Below, piece by piece: positions 1 through 13,700 of a stretch of DNA of 64,000 nucleotides. The stretch's first letter is position 1. Every line of letters starts with the position of its first letter. Origin of the DNA: Amoeboaphelidium protococcarum (lineage: Eukaryota > Aphelidiomycota > Aphelidea); assembly GCA_023515745.1 (NCBI GenBank), contig JALECJ010000020.1, positions 682,001-746,000 on the forward strand, given 5' to 3'. Under the pieces are notes generated by a model, which saw nothing but the letters and a program-made list of their open reading frames with translations, was not told where the DNA came from and made no database searches. The position numbers and the translations under genes are program-made.

Positions 1-235
1 TATTAAGACAGGTCTACTTGGTAAATATATATTAAAAAAATCAGTTAATATCTAGGTAGATTTGGATTATTAAATCTGGAATATTTAATTCAAACAATGG
101 TCAGTGTTGAAATCTAACAGGGGCTGAATTGACGATATTCACAAGGATTGGCATCAAAAGTCAATTCATTATTTTACAGCTTCACTCCTAGTCACAAATT
201 GCTGGACAGCATTTGAGATAAGAAGCGCGATATAA
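1..235. other. 5' edge of window, no gene called
   Basis: AT-rich sequence with no convincing reading frame. A TGA at 125-127 closes the frame of the lipid-kinase gene that follows, and no ATG lies between that TGA and the ATG at 236. It is probably the promoter or 5' UTR of that gene, although an upstream exon cannot be excluded. Confidence 0.4.
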
Positions 236-3200
236 ATGGAAATTATTAATGATATTGGGATATATGGGGTGTTCCATTTGTAAGCGTTAAACTTGAAGCT
301 ATTTCCCAGTAATCCTTTGGAGTATCTGTTGCTTAACAATTCGTCATTGTAACGCGCATACGAAGAGTTGCAAGTGGAGCATTAAATTAAAAAATCACTG
401 GGATACTCTCTGCTTGATGATGCTCTAATTGTGAGGCTGATTACAAAAGCGCTATAAGCTAAAAAGAAGGAAAATGATATTGAGTATTTGCACTCGCTCC
501 TAATGACAAGATTAAAGCCCATCTTTGTCCCTATATTGGAAAGTCTTCGCGGTAGTGGCTTCGAGTTGGACAATGTGACTACAAAGTAGTGTAGAGATTC
601 TGTGATAGATAGAGTTTAAAGTGTATTGTTAGATTCTGTCATGAGTTATAGTCCTTTTGTTCAGTATTAGGCTCCTAATGCTCTGTCTCGTATCAAGCTC
701 AAGGAGGATCAAGCTATGGACGAGGGTCGGAAATATGTTATGAATGCAGATGAACGCGTCATTTGGGATTCTCTGGTTTGTAATAGCAATAAATTGTCTT
801 CAGGCTCGGATATTGCTGCAGTAGATTATCTGAATACGCTTTGTATCAAGTCTGTCTAGTATCTTGATGAAGATGTCTCTGTACCATGTTACTCTGAACA
901 TTAAACGCTTCGTGACAGAGATGGTAAATTGACGAATTATCTGCGAGATATTGTCGATAATGCACAATAAGGATGCAAGTCTTGCGACTACACTCAATTC
1001 ATGCACGTCATTTCGTATGCTCACAATGATCTCTGTGTGAATATCAAGGTACAGAGGATTGGTGTCAATAAAAGCTCTGACTAATCCACCGACTAGATTG
1101 TAACATGGACTTAGTGTTAGCAGTGCGAGACATAAACTTCCAAATAATGTCTAGGAGCTATTTAAATATCTTTGCGAAAGTATCTAGAGTTGCTGCTTTA
1201 TGATGGCACATTCATGCCTCAACAGTAGATGTTTTGCACTCCGCCTCTTAACAGGATGGTTGTCTCTGAGCAGAATTAATAAAGTACTGTGTAGTCATTT
1301 TAATTATTGGACAAACTTTCCAAGTATGGATAGTCTGAAGTGGAAGAGTTGAAATCTTAATTGAAGACGCTATTTTTTCGCGGTGGATGTCCTCAGCATT
1401 AATTTGATATCGTACAATGCTTCGAACTTTGTGGTTACAGAGTGTCTATTTAATTAGAGAGACTGCAGCTTTATGATATCCGTCTTCCTTCACGGGCTTT
1501 ATCAGATAATCTTGGTTCGATAATATAAAACTCCAGTCCCTTAGAATAACCTTATGACATTGCTAGTGAACTTTGGACGCATGTATGGTCATATTTGAAG
1601 TAATTGATGAAACATCTTGAGAATTGTCCTACTCGGTCTAATCTGGTTTAAAAGTATGCTTGTCTATTTGCTGATAAACTTCGATAGGAGGAGTCTGCCC
1701 TTAATGATTTATCAGCGCAGATAATTAGGGAGTAGCTTAAATGTGAGCAGTATCTTTAGTCTATGAAGAGTTTGAATAGAACAAGCAACCTGGTTAATAA
1801 TCCGCGAGAGTCTGTTGTGTCACTGAAGGCAGTTCTAAGTTCTCCTACTATTATGCTAAGGCAGCTGAAGAAATCGCTCTCCGATAAGATTTCCAGCATA
1901 CAGCGTGAAGTGGCTGATTTTGCACAAAGTATAAATGAAGAGTACTAGTAATTGTAAATTCCGTTGCCTATGGATGTTAATAGTCTCAGTTTTGTAAAGA
2001 GTTCAAGAAAGTAATTCTAATTCGACCCTACGAACGCGTTTACAATCTTCGCGTCTGTGGTGTAAAGTTTTGAAGTATAAGAGTTGATGGAAATTCTGGA
2101 AGAAGTTGAAGATCTTGTATCCCTGGCTTGTACTTCTTCTACAGACTTGGACGCTCGGTGTTCTATGATGTAGCAAATTCTGGTTGACGCGTTGTACCCA
2201 TAGAAAATATCAGCTTAATATGAGAACTACGAGGTGGTTGCGAGTATAGTTGAAGGTAGACATATTCAGGTAGAGGTTAGAATGAGAGCTTCATCCAATT
2301 GCGAACAGTCGAGTCGAAGGCTGTCTGTAAAGAATAGAGCAGACTCCAATTAATCAGATGAACTGCACTCTGAGTCTTCATATATTTGTAGTTGGAGAGT
2401 GACAGTTTATTACGCTTTATAATTCGCAAAATTGAGAAAGTTACTTTAACTGTAAGAGTCAGACTATGTGGAATCTGTGAGTTCATCTTTTAGCACTTAG
2501 TTTTCTGGTGGCAAATCTGCGAGTAAATTTTATAAGAGCGTTGATGACAGCATCGTACTTAAGCAAGTGGGTGTTAAACAGAAATGGAGTTTACCTGGTG
2601 GGAGCGGTGGGTCGCCTGACAGCTTAAACTCTTCCAAAGGCTCATAGAATCAGGCGGCAAAGTCCGAATCTGAAGGTGAAAAGAAGATGATTTTGCGGAT
2701 GCTGCCCAAGTATTTGGACTATATGATCAGGCGAATATTTGTGCAAGCGGATGTGCTCGATGGATCGGGTAATTTCCTGTAGGAGCCGTCAATGATCACA
2801 AAGACATTGGGAGTGTTTCAAGTATCCAAGATGTCTCCCGTCAATGGCGTATGGACCCTTGAGAATCGCCAGTTTTTTATCTGCATGGAGAATATATTTA
2901 AAGGTCAACAGGTGCTGCAAAAGTATGATTTGAAAGGGATATTATTGAGATAGCGCGAGTAGTAATTGTAGCAATCTGATTAGGTTGGTGATGCTGACGA
3001 TTATGAGCTTTAGAGTGTATTTAAGCTCTAAGCTGAAAAGCCGTTAAGTACCAGTCCAACTGATTTTAACTAATCCAAAAAGTCAATGACTCTCTGGGAT
3101 GGTAATTGGTTGTAAGATATGTATTCCAAAAAATCTGATTGCCGTGGCTTATTTATTTATCCACACGCAAATGTAATTTTGTAACGTGCATTGCGAAATG

Positions 3201-3694
3201 ACATTGAATTTTTGAAAGAAAGTGGCATTATTGATTACTCGCTGATTGCAGGCATTGTTCAAGATACAGATGGCACCTAAAGTCTGGTTCTGGGCATCGT
3301 TGATTACTACTGCGAGTACGATTTTTGGAAAATGTTGGAAAGTGGTGGTAAGATTGCTGCAAAGCTATTACAGAATGCACTTCCCAGTCCTGCTAAGTCT
3401 TAATCATCGCCGCGCAAAAATGCTGATTAGAGTTTATCTTTATCTGAAAGACTCAAGGCTTTGCTCAATACAGGACATCAAGCCACTCCAACTCTTGATG
3501 GTGATGCTTAAGCTCGATTGAATACGTAAGAACGCAAGCAAAAGATAAGCACGTACTCTTCCACTAGCTTTTATGAAGAGGCTGCCAGCTCTGTAACCGT
3601 TTCTTCGCCTTAAAAATATGCTGAGCGTTTCGTTCGCGCCATGGACGTTTACTTCCTCTGCTCTCCTGATAACTGGGACCGCGTCAATTGCTGA
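236..3694 (+). CDS. FAB1: Fab1/PIKfyve-type phosphatidylinositol 3-phosphate 5-kinase
   Basis: With TAA/TAG read as Gln this is one open frame of 1152 residues ending in TGA. In the family the enzyme phosphorylates PtdIns3P to PtdIns(3,5)P2 on endosome or vacuole membranes. Seen: around residues 135-145 the SPFVQY segment that follows the chaperonin-like domain in Fab1 proteins; at about 245-330 a Cys-rich block (CKSC, then CQQC) followed by RKYLELLLYD, typical of PIKfyve; a long Q/S-rich linker; and from about 700 a PIP-kinase catalytic domain with FYKSVDDS, QKYDLKG and near residue 1000 DYSLIAGI. No FYVE finger and no clear chaperonin-like domain are visible at the N-terminus, so the protein is shorter than yeast Fab1. 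The start is the first ATG after an in-frame TGA. Confidence 0.85.
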
Positions 3695-4297
3695 TATCGT
3701 AAAAGACTTTATATTGTATCAACTTAATTATTGCGTACTATTTTAGCCTACGTCTATTGAGCTTACAAGCTGTATATCGGTTCCATTAGCGCACTCAGTT
3801 CTGCGTATTCGTAATTTGTTTTTGACGGAAGTAGACGTAATTACTAGCGAAGTATTATTAGGATGGTTTGAGCCAAGACATAAAACTTCAGTGTCAGTGA
3901 ACATTTATAAATGATCTAAGTTCTTGTCTACCAGTCATTGTAACTATTCTCTTGCGCATTGGTAGATTGTTCTACATAATACTTTGCGGTCTAACATGAT
4001 TTCTTGATAATAAATACGAATTTTTCTCAATTGTATGTTGTCCACGCACGAGCCATGGGCACAGTATGAAATGTACTAATTTAATGCGTTGTCAGGTTGT
4101 GCAGTATAATGAATGATGATTGATAAGTCGTGACTACAGTTCATATTCGATCTATTAATAGATAGGCTATCTTTGACTAAAAATAATACGAATTGCATCG
4201 TTCACTTCTGATCACGTTGCCATTTGACTCACTGTTCATCCTATCTACTGACTACTTCTGATTATAAAACTTTCAATTTGCGTAAATTGCATCATAA
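3695..4297. other. Intergenic, about 600 bp
   Basis: Lies between two genes on the same strand and must hold the 3' end of the lipid-kinase gene and the promoter of the receptor kinase. It is AT-rich with many TGAs in all frames. I see no gene, repeat or RNA structure. Confidence 0.5.
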
Positions 4298-7200
4298 ATG
4301 CTGTGGTGGGCTTTGTTTTGTCTTTTGCTGGCAGTAAACGCTTATTATGTTGATCGGATTGTGAGCTTGGGTGCTTCCTCAATGGATATTGCAGCTTCTG
4401 CTGTTGATCCCTATGGAAACATGCTGATGGCTGGTTATACATATGAATCGAGCATTTAGGTTTATGGCGTTGATGGAAATGTGTAAACCACTATTACTCT
4501 TCCGGGTTCTGGCTAACGCGGGTTTGTTGTCAAATTTTTTACTAATGGCACAATGTATTGGCATGCTACGATGTAAGGCTCCGTATATGTCAATTATGTG
4601 GGTGGTGATTCCTCTGGTAACACTGTGTGTTATTGTTAATTCTTTTCGCAGACGCAGGTTTATGCAGCATCTGGTTCACTTGTGCGTTCAATAACTTCAG
4701 TTACTTATTTAGGCGGTGTGTTTGTAATCAGCTGGTCCAATGCTGGTAGCTTTCAATGGGTAGCTTAATAAACGAGTGCAGGATATAGCTCAGTTACCAC
4801 TGCTTACGTCACTAGTACAGGAGAAATTGCATTTGTTCTTCAGGCCGGAGCTTCTTTTGCTATGACTGGGTCCGATAATGTCCAGGTTTCCCGCTCTTCG
4901 ACGGGTTCGTCAATGGTATTGTATGCCACCAAGCTTAATAGCGACGGTAAAGTAGCCTGGGTAGCAAAAATGCAAAATTAGAATGAGTCGACCTTCACTC
5001 CTTAAACTAGTGCAATCAGCAGTGTAGATGGTAGAGTTGCGGTGGGGGCTAAAGTGTTGTGTAGTTCGGCCCTTTAGATTTTTAATTTGCAGGACTAAAT
5101 AATTAAAACGTATTCCATGCCTTATCCTGGTCACACATGTACCTTTGTTGTTGTGTATAACTCAAGTGGCAGCATGTAAAATACCATTTATATGTACGCG
5201 TTTGGCTATATCCCGGGAGTTTCAGGAATTGCGTTTGATTCAATGTCCAATCTCTATGTGAAGTGTACAGGTGGCACTCCTTGGTTGAGAATCTTGGGAG
5301 TTGATGGAACTGGAACATAAGGCACTTATGAAATCTCACTTTCTAGCTTCGTAGCTAAATTCTCATCGACTGGCTCTTTTCAATGGTTAAACACATTTTC
5401 TAACCCCGGTACTGTGTACAACGGATTTGATGGTTTGTGGATAAGCCCTTCTGGGTTACTTAGCTACACTATTGGTGCTAACGCTGGAAATATTTCAGTA
5501 ATTGATTCGTCTCAGACCAAATTCAGTGTATTTCCAATGGTGCAAAGCAACGGTGTAGCATTGGTTATCGTTGATTAGAATGGTTTGGTGCAGCCGTCTT
5601 CCCTTATGCCCATTTTCACCTCCAGTTAAATGCGGGCTGTATCATCTGGATTTGATTCCGCTGGTGCTCCATATGCTTCAGGGTTTTTATCGAGTAGCGA
5701 CACTGCTTTGTTCGCAAACTCCGATGGGCTGAAATTTTACTCTAGGACGTACACTGACTCGAAGTAGGTATTAATTGTAAAATATCTGCCTGGAAATCTC
5801 AGTACATGCATTGCCACGTCTACTTTTCCTTTCACTGGGATGACTATTACTATTTCGAATACTTTCTCAAGTATTACTTCAAATTTACCTGTGATGATGT
5901 CCACAGCACTTACAACTAATGCGCTGTTGGCTACTGATTTAGCTCAACTGAGTTCAAGCTCTTAGTTCAGTATCTCGTCAACTTCTTCCACTTTCTCGAT
6001 TACAATGAGCCTGGCGTCCGAAATAAGTCATGTATCGATTAGTCAAAGTGTTCCTACCGTGGCTATATCCATGAAAACATTATCTCCTAGCTTAAGCGTG
6101 ACATCATCCGTTAGGAGTTCATAAGCATTGGTTTAGTTTTCTGCTAGAAGCCTTGGTGAATTTCTCTCTAAGTCTGCTGGTGATGAATCTCATTCTACTT
6201 TAGGTGTTGGGGCAGGTACCGCAGCTAGTGTATAATCACTTAATCTTATTGCAATTGTCTCTTCGGTGCTACTGTCATTTGCACTTTGTTTTGTAATTGC
6301 AGCGTGGCTCTTCACGCACCGAATCCGCCAAAATATACATAAATCTACTCAACGTCCTAGCACTGCTACCCAATCCTACCGTGAAACTTCCGTAGCGTAA
6401 TCTACACCTTTGTAGGACACTAACATCACATCCATGCCTTCGGTTCTTAATGCTACAACGATGATGAATAGTGAATATGAAATTGCTGTCCCTGCATTCT
6501 TGGAGTTGAAAGAAGGCGTCAATTTTCGTCGTATTGATGGCAAGGTCCTATCAAGAGGCAGTCAAGGTGTAGTTGCTTTGGTTGAAGCATTTTACTTGCC
6601 TACTGGTCATTGGATCACCTAGAACGAGTTTCGTTCGTTTGTCGGTAAATATGCAATGCAAGAGAGCAGTTATGAGGTGTTCATGCAAGAAGTTGCCCTC
6701 TTGTGGAGGTTTCGCGAGAGCGAGTACGTTGCTAAACTCGCTGCTTTTGACAAACAGTCTAAGATTTTGATAATGCCGCTTTATGAACTTGGAGCATTGC
6801 AGAGGCTGATTGATGGAGAAATGGTCATCAATTTTACATCTGATTTGGTATTGTAGCTATGTCATGATGCAGTCGCTGGCCTAAATGTGTTGCATCAATC
6901 CTCTGTAGTGCATAATGATATAAAATTGGCCAACTACTTGATGGAGTAACGTGATGGCAAATTGAGGCTGTGTTTGACTGACTTTGGTGTTTGTACTATT
7001 GTTGATAGTTCTAAGGCGGTATCCGGCATGGAGTGGAATAGTGTGAAAGGTGCCACGATCTCTTACGCTGCACCAGAAGTATTGCAGAAACTCACCGTGC
7101 CTTAGGAGTTATGGTTGAAGCGCGACATTTATTCAGTGGCTATTGTGATGAATGAGATAGTGACGCGCTCGAAAGCTTGGCTTTATTTGTCCAAGTAAGA

Positions 7201-7369
7201 AGTGATAGATAACGTCACTCGAGGTATGCGTCCGTCAAGTGAGAGCCAGTTCTTGAATGAGACTCGCTGTGAAAACTTGCTGAAGATTGTAGTTGCTGCA
7301 TGGGCGTAGGATCCAGCTATGAGACCTGGGGCATCTGATTTAGAGCGCCTTATAAAAGAATTGATGTGA
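4298..7369 (+). CDS. Receptor-like protein kinase with beta-propeller-like ectodomain
   Basis: A single open frame of 1023 residues. A signal peptide (LWWALFCLLLAVNA) is followed by about 500 residues of short beta-rich units of the kind DPYGNMLMAGYT, which resemble SBBP-type propeller repeats (inference). A Ser/Thr-rich stalk leads to one transmembrane helix at about 648-673 and a cytosolic TKL/tyrosine-kinase-like domain at about 745-1020. Kinase landmarks: glycine loop LSRGSQGVV, catalytic loop HNDIKLANY (Asn replaces the usual Arg of HRD), DFG near 895 and an APE motif (YAAPE). The catalytic Asp, Lys and Asn are present, so it is probably active. It would sit in the plasma membrane and relay an extracellular signal. 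The ligand is unknown. About 28 TAA/TAG codons are read through. Confidence 0.8.
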
Positions 7370-7808
7370 ATCGGAGTATAGAACATATTGCGAATTTTTA
7401 ATAGTCAGTGATCCTGAGATTATCTGTATCTCAAGTTTCAATATCCTTGACAATCAAGTTGTTTCGAACGAGCGATCATATATTCACTAATGATCGTTTG
7501 GTCTCTCCTTTACAGTCACTTTGCGCACACATTGCTTTATAGTTCATGAACAATCTAAGCGCATTTGAAAATAACAGAAATTAAGTTTTATCAGCTTCGA
7601 ACAGATGTGCAAGAAACGTTTTTACGCCAAAGTACTTTGTCAGTGGTTGCACTTGGTCTGTTTGATGACGCGTTGCACTCAATCCTGTCGATCAAAATTG
7701 ACTCATTGACATGATGATTCAATTACCATGGCGTTATAAAGCAATCTGTCACTACCCATCCTTCTTTCTATCATCTCTATAAACTACATCATTGAAACCA
7801 TTATAAGT
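7370..7808. other. Intergenic, about 440 bp
   Basis: No coding potential seen. One ACGCGT at about 7669. Presumed 3' UTR of the receptor kinase and promoter of the FMN-binding protein. Confidence 0.4.
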
Positions 7809-8432
7809 ATGACTGAAAGCGAAAACTAATAAACTACTACAGAAAAGTCTTACGACAATCAGCTGCCAACTGAGCAAAAGTTGAAAGACTTTGTGCAACT
7901 GGTTGATGAAGTTAAGACTTGCCTTATGACCACTCGCCGCTCTGATGGTCAACTAGTCTCTCGTGTCATGGCTATCAGAAAGCATAATGAGAATGCAACG
8001 AAATTCTGGTTTGTGACTGATAATCAGAGCCACAAGATGGAGGAGATTGGATTTGATAACCACGTCAACTTGGGATTCTACAAGCCAGCCTCAATGGGCT
8101 TAGTGACCGGAAGCGGACAGGCTGGCGGTGAATGGTTCAGCGTTTCAGGACACGTCAGCGTCGTTGATGATTCCGCGCTGAAACAAGAACTGTGGGCTGT
8201 TGATATGAAAACATGGCTGACTGATCAAAAGGATGGCGTTCACGATGCCAGTGTAAATGATCCTCGTTATGCAGTTCTGGAAGTTGTCGCTGATAGCATT
8301 TGCTATTCTAGACAAGATTAGTTGACTGCCAAAGTGTTGTACGAGTTTGCAAAAGGAGTGTTCACCGGAGAACCGGCCAAGATGAACTCTTTGCGCATGA
8401 TCAACAAGGAAGAGTTGACTGCTGAGCAATGA
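7809..8432 (+). CDS. Pyridoxamine 5'-phosphate oxidase-like FMN-binding split-barrel protein
   Basis: 207 residues. After a short polar leader the sequence follows the general-stress-protein-26 type of split barrel: LMTTRRSDGQLVSRVMAIRK, then FWFVTDNQSHKMEEI, then a beta strand VNLGFYKP and a WFSVSGHVSVVDD segment. Such proteins bind FMN or a related cofactor and are usually small oxidoreductases or cofactor-binding stress proteins. The physiological substrate cannot be told from sequence. One internal TAG near the C-terminus (QDQLTAK) is read as Gln, which extends the protein by 37 residues to a TGA. Confidence 0.8.
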
Positions 8433-8663
8433 AGTTTTACGTGATAATTGATATATAAACTTCTCTTAATAAAATTTACTAGTCTACCGCTATAAAATAA
8501 TTTTCGGATATCTGTTGGCAGTCAAAGACTTTATAGTTTAACACCTAGAGTCGCTCTTAAATAAGTTTTTTGAAATCGTTCGACTTTTGTTTCAAGTCGC
8601 GTTTTATTCTCCATTATTCGTTTGCCCAGTTTAAAGTAATATTTTCTATAGTAATTATTCAAT

Positions 8664-10652
8664 ATGAACTAAGCTCAGTAATAAAATGAGAATAAAGAGA
8701 ATAGATCCAAGCTGCCTACTTTAATGTAAAAGTAAAAGTTGAATAATGTCACAGTTCCGAAAGCTTTCTCCTTTGCCACTGACAAGGTGCGTCATGACCG
8801 CAAGGCACTGCCACCACAAGATGCCTGTCTGGAATTCAAACCCGAGCACAAATCTCTGTAAAGTATTCTGAGTAATCATGGCATAGAAAAGAAGAAAGTC
8901 CCTCATGTACGACATTAACGTACAGATGCTATCAGTGTTGGCAGCAAGTAGGCTGGCTCAACTGATAATGGAGTTCCATTGCATCGACGAGAGACTCTGG
9001 CTGTGAAACCACGCCGTCTTGTTCCACAGTCCCATAATGATCAACACAAGAAATCTGATACAAATGCCAAGCAATCGAATGGCAATACTAGGTAGGAGCC
9101 TGCTAACATTGCGAAAGTTCTGCCCCGATTTCAGAGAACTGATACAAATGATTAATAATCTGAATCTGGCTCTTCGTCCCAGCATTCTGCGAGTAACGAT
9201 AAACCATTTTCTAAATTGGAGAGGAGGATATCTTTGCACTTTAGAAAGAAGCGCGCCTAGTAGGATGGTAACTCTAATGTGTCTGGAGATGATAATGCAA
9301 GTTCAGTTGTTAGTGTCGAGTAAGCAATGTCTAGAACTATCGTTGAATTGAGTCGGACTCCTAGTAGACAGCTGAAGAATAAGGATAAATGGCAGAAATT
9401 GCTGCCCAGTATGGATCCTCAATTTGATCACGATAAAGGATTGGTTGACAATAGAAATGGCATTGGCTGCGATGATGAAGACCAAGTTAAGGATGGTGAT
9501 TTGGAGCAAGATTATCTCAATTCGGACGACGATCCTTTATTATCTCCTGGTTAGATGCAAGAGGATGAAGCGTAGAGTGTTATAGAGCGTTTATCTTAAA
9601 GAATTCAATCAAGAACTGCTTAGAAAGTTGGTAATAACGCCTCTGTGGTCTTGAATGAGTCTAAATCAATGAAGTAGGTTCCTTATGCTTGTACTTAAGC
9701 ACAATCTGTCAATGTCTATGATTAGCCAACTCCTAAAGCGAAACTTAGTTAGTTTGATATTGCTAGAATATCATCGCTGTCTTAGATTAAAGTTCCCAGT
9801 CCACCAACACCTCTAATTTCTGTGTATAGGTAGTCTTAATACAATGAGGATAATGACATTCCTGATTCCCTACCTGTATTAATGTTCAAGTACCAATTGC
9901 CTGATATTTCCGAGTAAGAAGATGTTCCAAAGCCGCTATTGAGTAAATAAGAGTAAATTGAGTTGATCAAGAGAGAGTCGGATGATCTTACGCTGAATCT
10001 GCAAGCTTTAAATATATTGAAAGACTCCAATTCATTGCGGAATACAGCTGGCAATCCATAACAAGACGACGACGATGATGTTGATTATCCATAGTATATG
10101 CTAAAGAAAGTCAAATTGAAAGATTTGAAAAAGAATCATCATGACATGTTTGGTGCAGTTTATCCAAAGTAAATGATGGTTAATAGTAATGGGAATAGAA
10201 GCAAGCTGGATAAAGAGTATCATTAGTAACAAGCGGCTTAATGCATGCACGAGGATGATACTTGCCAGATATTCTTTGATTCTAATGCAGCTAATAGACA
10301 ATTGTAATATGTCCAGGATAGCGTTGAAAATTCTGCTGTGACAGTTGAAGATCTGGATGAATCGTATGGATCTGTGATGAGTGATGAAGAGTTTGATAGT
10401 AGAGGAAGATATCGCTTCCTTGGTACTCCTAAATTGAATGATATGAGCTGGGAACTCCGTGTCAAATCGTTGAGCAGTCCAGGTGAATAGGATGGTGAAT
10501 TACAAGTTGATAAATCTTCTCAAGATGGCTCTGAAGAGTTAAATTCTCATATTGACTAATCGTCTAAATGCAAGGAGGACAATGACAACCTGTAAGAGGA
10601 GTATTTGAAGATGGACGAAATTGAAAAGTTTCTCATGGGAGAGCTGCAATGA
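8664..10652 (+). CDS. Low-complexity protein with N-terminal TPX2-like motif
   Basis: 662 residues in one frame, rich in Gln, Ser, Asp and Lys and probably mostly disordered. Around residues 28-45 is VPKAFSFATDKVRHD, which matches the Phe-x-Phe-x-Thr-Asp-x-Arg pattern of TPX2-family microtubule-binding repeats. The following ALPPQDACLEF segment continues that similarity. TPX2-family proteins bind microtubules and often importin alpha, and help assemble spindles. Here only one copy of the motif is evident, so a microtubule role is inference. The tail holds acidic clusters. The gene converges with MRC1, with 90 bp between the two stops. Confidence 0.55.
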
Positions 10653-10742
10653 CTAGTGATTCCCAAAGTAATCGATATATCGTTGAAGCTGGGTGAGTAC
10701 ATTTATTCATTCATAGTACGAATTTTGTGTATTTAAACAGCG

Positions 10743-13700
10743 TCACTTTTCAAACATGCCGGCAGCTTTCAGAGCAGATCTCAATGTACTTGATTTACCT
10801 TTGTGATCATGAGAGTCGGATGAAGTTTACTTCTCACTAGGCTGCAGGCCCACTTTGAAGCCCACAGTCTTGCGTGGCGGACCGTGTTTGGAAGGATGTC
10901 TGCTATACTCAGACGATGTCATTCTCGACTTGTTGTTTCCGCCGACATTACTATTGCTGGTAGATTTACCGCTTCTAATCTAATGTAGTTCATCTTCAGT
11001 GAGCTAAACGACAGATTTTAAACGGTTAAGACTGACATCCTGTTTAGTTGACACGCCAGAATTAGCAAGACCCATCGAGTTCTCATTGTCATCCACTCGG
11101 AAGAGCCTTTTATATTGAGTAGCACTAGACTTGACATTAGTAGACTAACTTTTAAATATTGCCGAGCTGACTACCTGATCATTTGAAAGACTATCCTGGC
11201 TGTTACTACCATCAATTATAATCTTACTCAAAACATCAGAAGATTTAAAGCCAGTATCATTGGCATCCAACTGTTCCAAAATAGATCGCTTCTTTGCAAA
11301 CTCTTCCAGATGATCCAAGTCAGTGATTATCAATTCACCACCTGCTATTCCAAGGTTAACGAATCCAGAATCTGCGCCGTGTTCATTTGTCCAATCCTCA
11401 TCATCCTCAACGTTATTAGTACTTCCACCATTAATGACATCGTTCGAATTACTACCAAGCGATTACTATCCACCCGCAGTCTCATCCTAAAGCCTACGCC
11501 TCTTATTCAACATCCTTTTCTTCTTCTACTCAACATTTCGAGCCATTATCTTCTCAATAACAGAGCCAAACTGGCCATAATCTTCAACTTGATCCAATTC
11601 ATTTAGGCCAAGATCACATTCATCTTCATCATCCTCCAGCCGGCCAAACTTGTTCACCTCTTCATTTTACTGATTAGCGGCCGCAGTCTTGGTCTTGCCT
11701 CTCAACTGTCCAGCAGTTATCTTGACAGCATTCTTCACCTGAGCCAAGTCTTGTCTCCTCTCCAGTAAACCATGAAGCTCTCGCACCCTGTCATCTTGAT
11801 CAATAAGCTCATCATCAGCGTATTCTTACAACAGATCAGCATCATTGGTAACGAATCCAGCCAGTTCTTCTGCCAGTGCCTTTTCTCTGTCCAACAGATC
11901 TCCATCCACACCGCCCATATTCATAAACTCATCATCCTCTAAGTCAGCCTCTTCATCAATGAATTCCGTTCTCTCTTTAACCTTAGCTTCAGAGTTGACT
12001 TTCGCTTTGTCAAGATGACTATCATTATTTTATGAATTCTCATCTTCACTGGAAGCATCTTGATCATCCTAATCATCATTATCATTATCATCATCGTCAG
12101 TATCAACAATTTTCCTCTTCTTTTTTCTCTAAGGTGCATCATCAGGATCACGAAGCAATTGATCAACTTCACTGTCAGAGGATTAAGTTTACGCATCAAG
12201 CAATGTAGCATTGCCATTATCGCCAACACCTTAAGCAATGGACTTCACATTAACATTCATACGAGCCAACATTCCTTTGATACCACCATTATTATTCTTA
12301 TTCATAGGAGCCTGAGTTTACAAACCTTCACCTTGAGTTAACAAATTGAAGTCTTGATTGTATGATTTATTCTCAATACTATCTTCATCTACAGCACTAT
12401 CATCATTAGTAGACGTATTGGCGGGAGAAACTGGGTTCTCATCAGGTTCAGCAACAATATTATCCTCATCACTGACATATTCATCAGACAAGATATCCAG
12501 AGTAGGAGATGGATCATAGCTATTTTACTAAGAAGACTTGATATCATAATCAAAACTTGAATCCTCCAATTTGTCTGAGTTATCATGATCTCCACTTTCT
12601 TCATCATCCTATTGTTCTTCATCAACCTAATCCAACACTGAACTTTCAGGAGCTTATTCATTGTTATCACCATCAACTTGCACAACAGCAGTAGAACTAT
12701 CCTAATTAACAGTTTTAACTTCAGAGTTGGATCTATTCTACATGGATATCTTCAATCGCGCTTCTTCCATCTTCTCTTTGAATGATAAGGACTTTTAATT
12801 GCTTCGATGAGCTGCAGCTTCACTATATTATCCATAACGCCTTTTACTGCTCAATATAATACCATCAAGAAGTGACTTGGATTTAATCTTTTTAAAATCT
12901 GCCACCACCTCAACACTTGTAGATGCAGAGAACTTGGATATCAGGGACTTGACGTCGAACTTCTACTTCTTCACACTCTAATCTTAATTACGTTAAGCTT
13001 ACTTAGACTCTTCAGCATTACTTTAAGGTACTTATATGCTATATTCAACTTCTTCATCATATTCTACATCAGCATAATTTTCTTGATTCACATTGCCAAA
13101 CGAAGTTGCTTTATCCTGCATCGTATCTTCACATTATCCTCCACCACGGACAATCTTTATCATGTCTTAAAGTGTAATACGCTCATTAGCAGGCTCCAGA
13201 GTAAGCAAGGCGGCTCTATTCAATCGAGCAGTTTATAATCTCAACTCTTCAAGCTTCTTCTTGCTCAACTTCCTCTGCTACTTTCTGCTTCCTTTATGAT
13301 TATTACCATCACTATCGACATCACTATCACTATCACTATCATCATTATTGGACTTTTTAGACTTTTTACGCAATAAAGATTTGCCTCTTTTCTTCACAGC
13401 TTTACCATTCCTGGCTTCTTTTTCTCCATCAGCCTCTGAATCTGATAAGGAACTCTCATCACTATCTTCCATACTCAAATGCAGATTATCTCTAGGATCA
13501 GGAACTGGTGCATTGTCAAGATCACTGTCAGAGTCAACTGTATCGGCAGAGAGAAAAAACTTGGGCAGTTTCTTTAATAACTTCTACATCTTTCTATCCC
13601 TCTTGGCAACATCGATTGACTAAGAGGACTCTGTCGCAACTTATTATTACAATTACGGGTGGTTGATATGATCTTGAACATTCTCTTTATCGGCCAGTTC

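Noticed and set aside
12060..12341. Isoleucine-rich plus-strand ORF opposite MRC1
   Set aside because: It is the antisense shadow of Asp/Asn codon runs in MRC1, which reads as a clean 1066-residue frame on the other strand.
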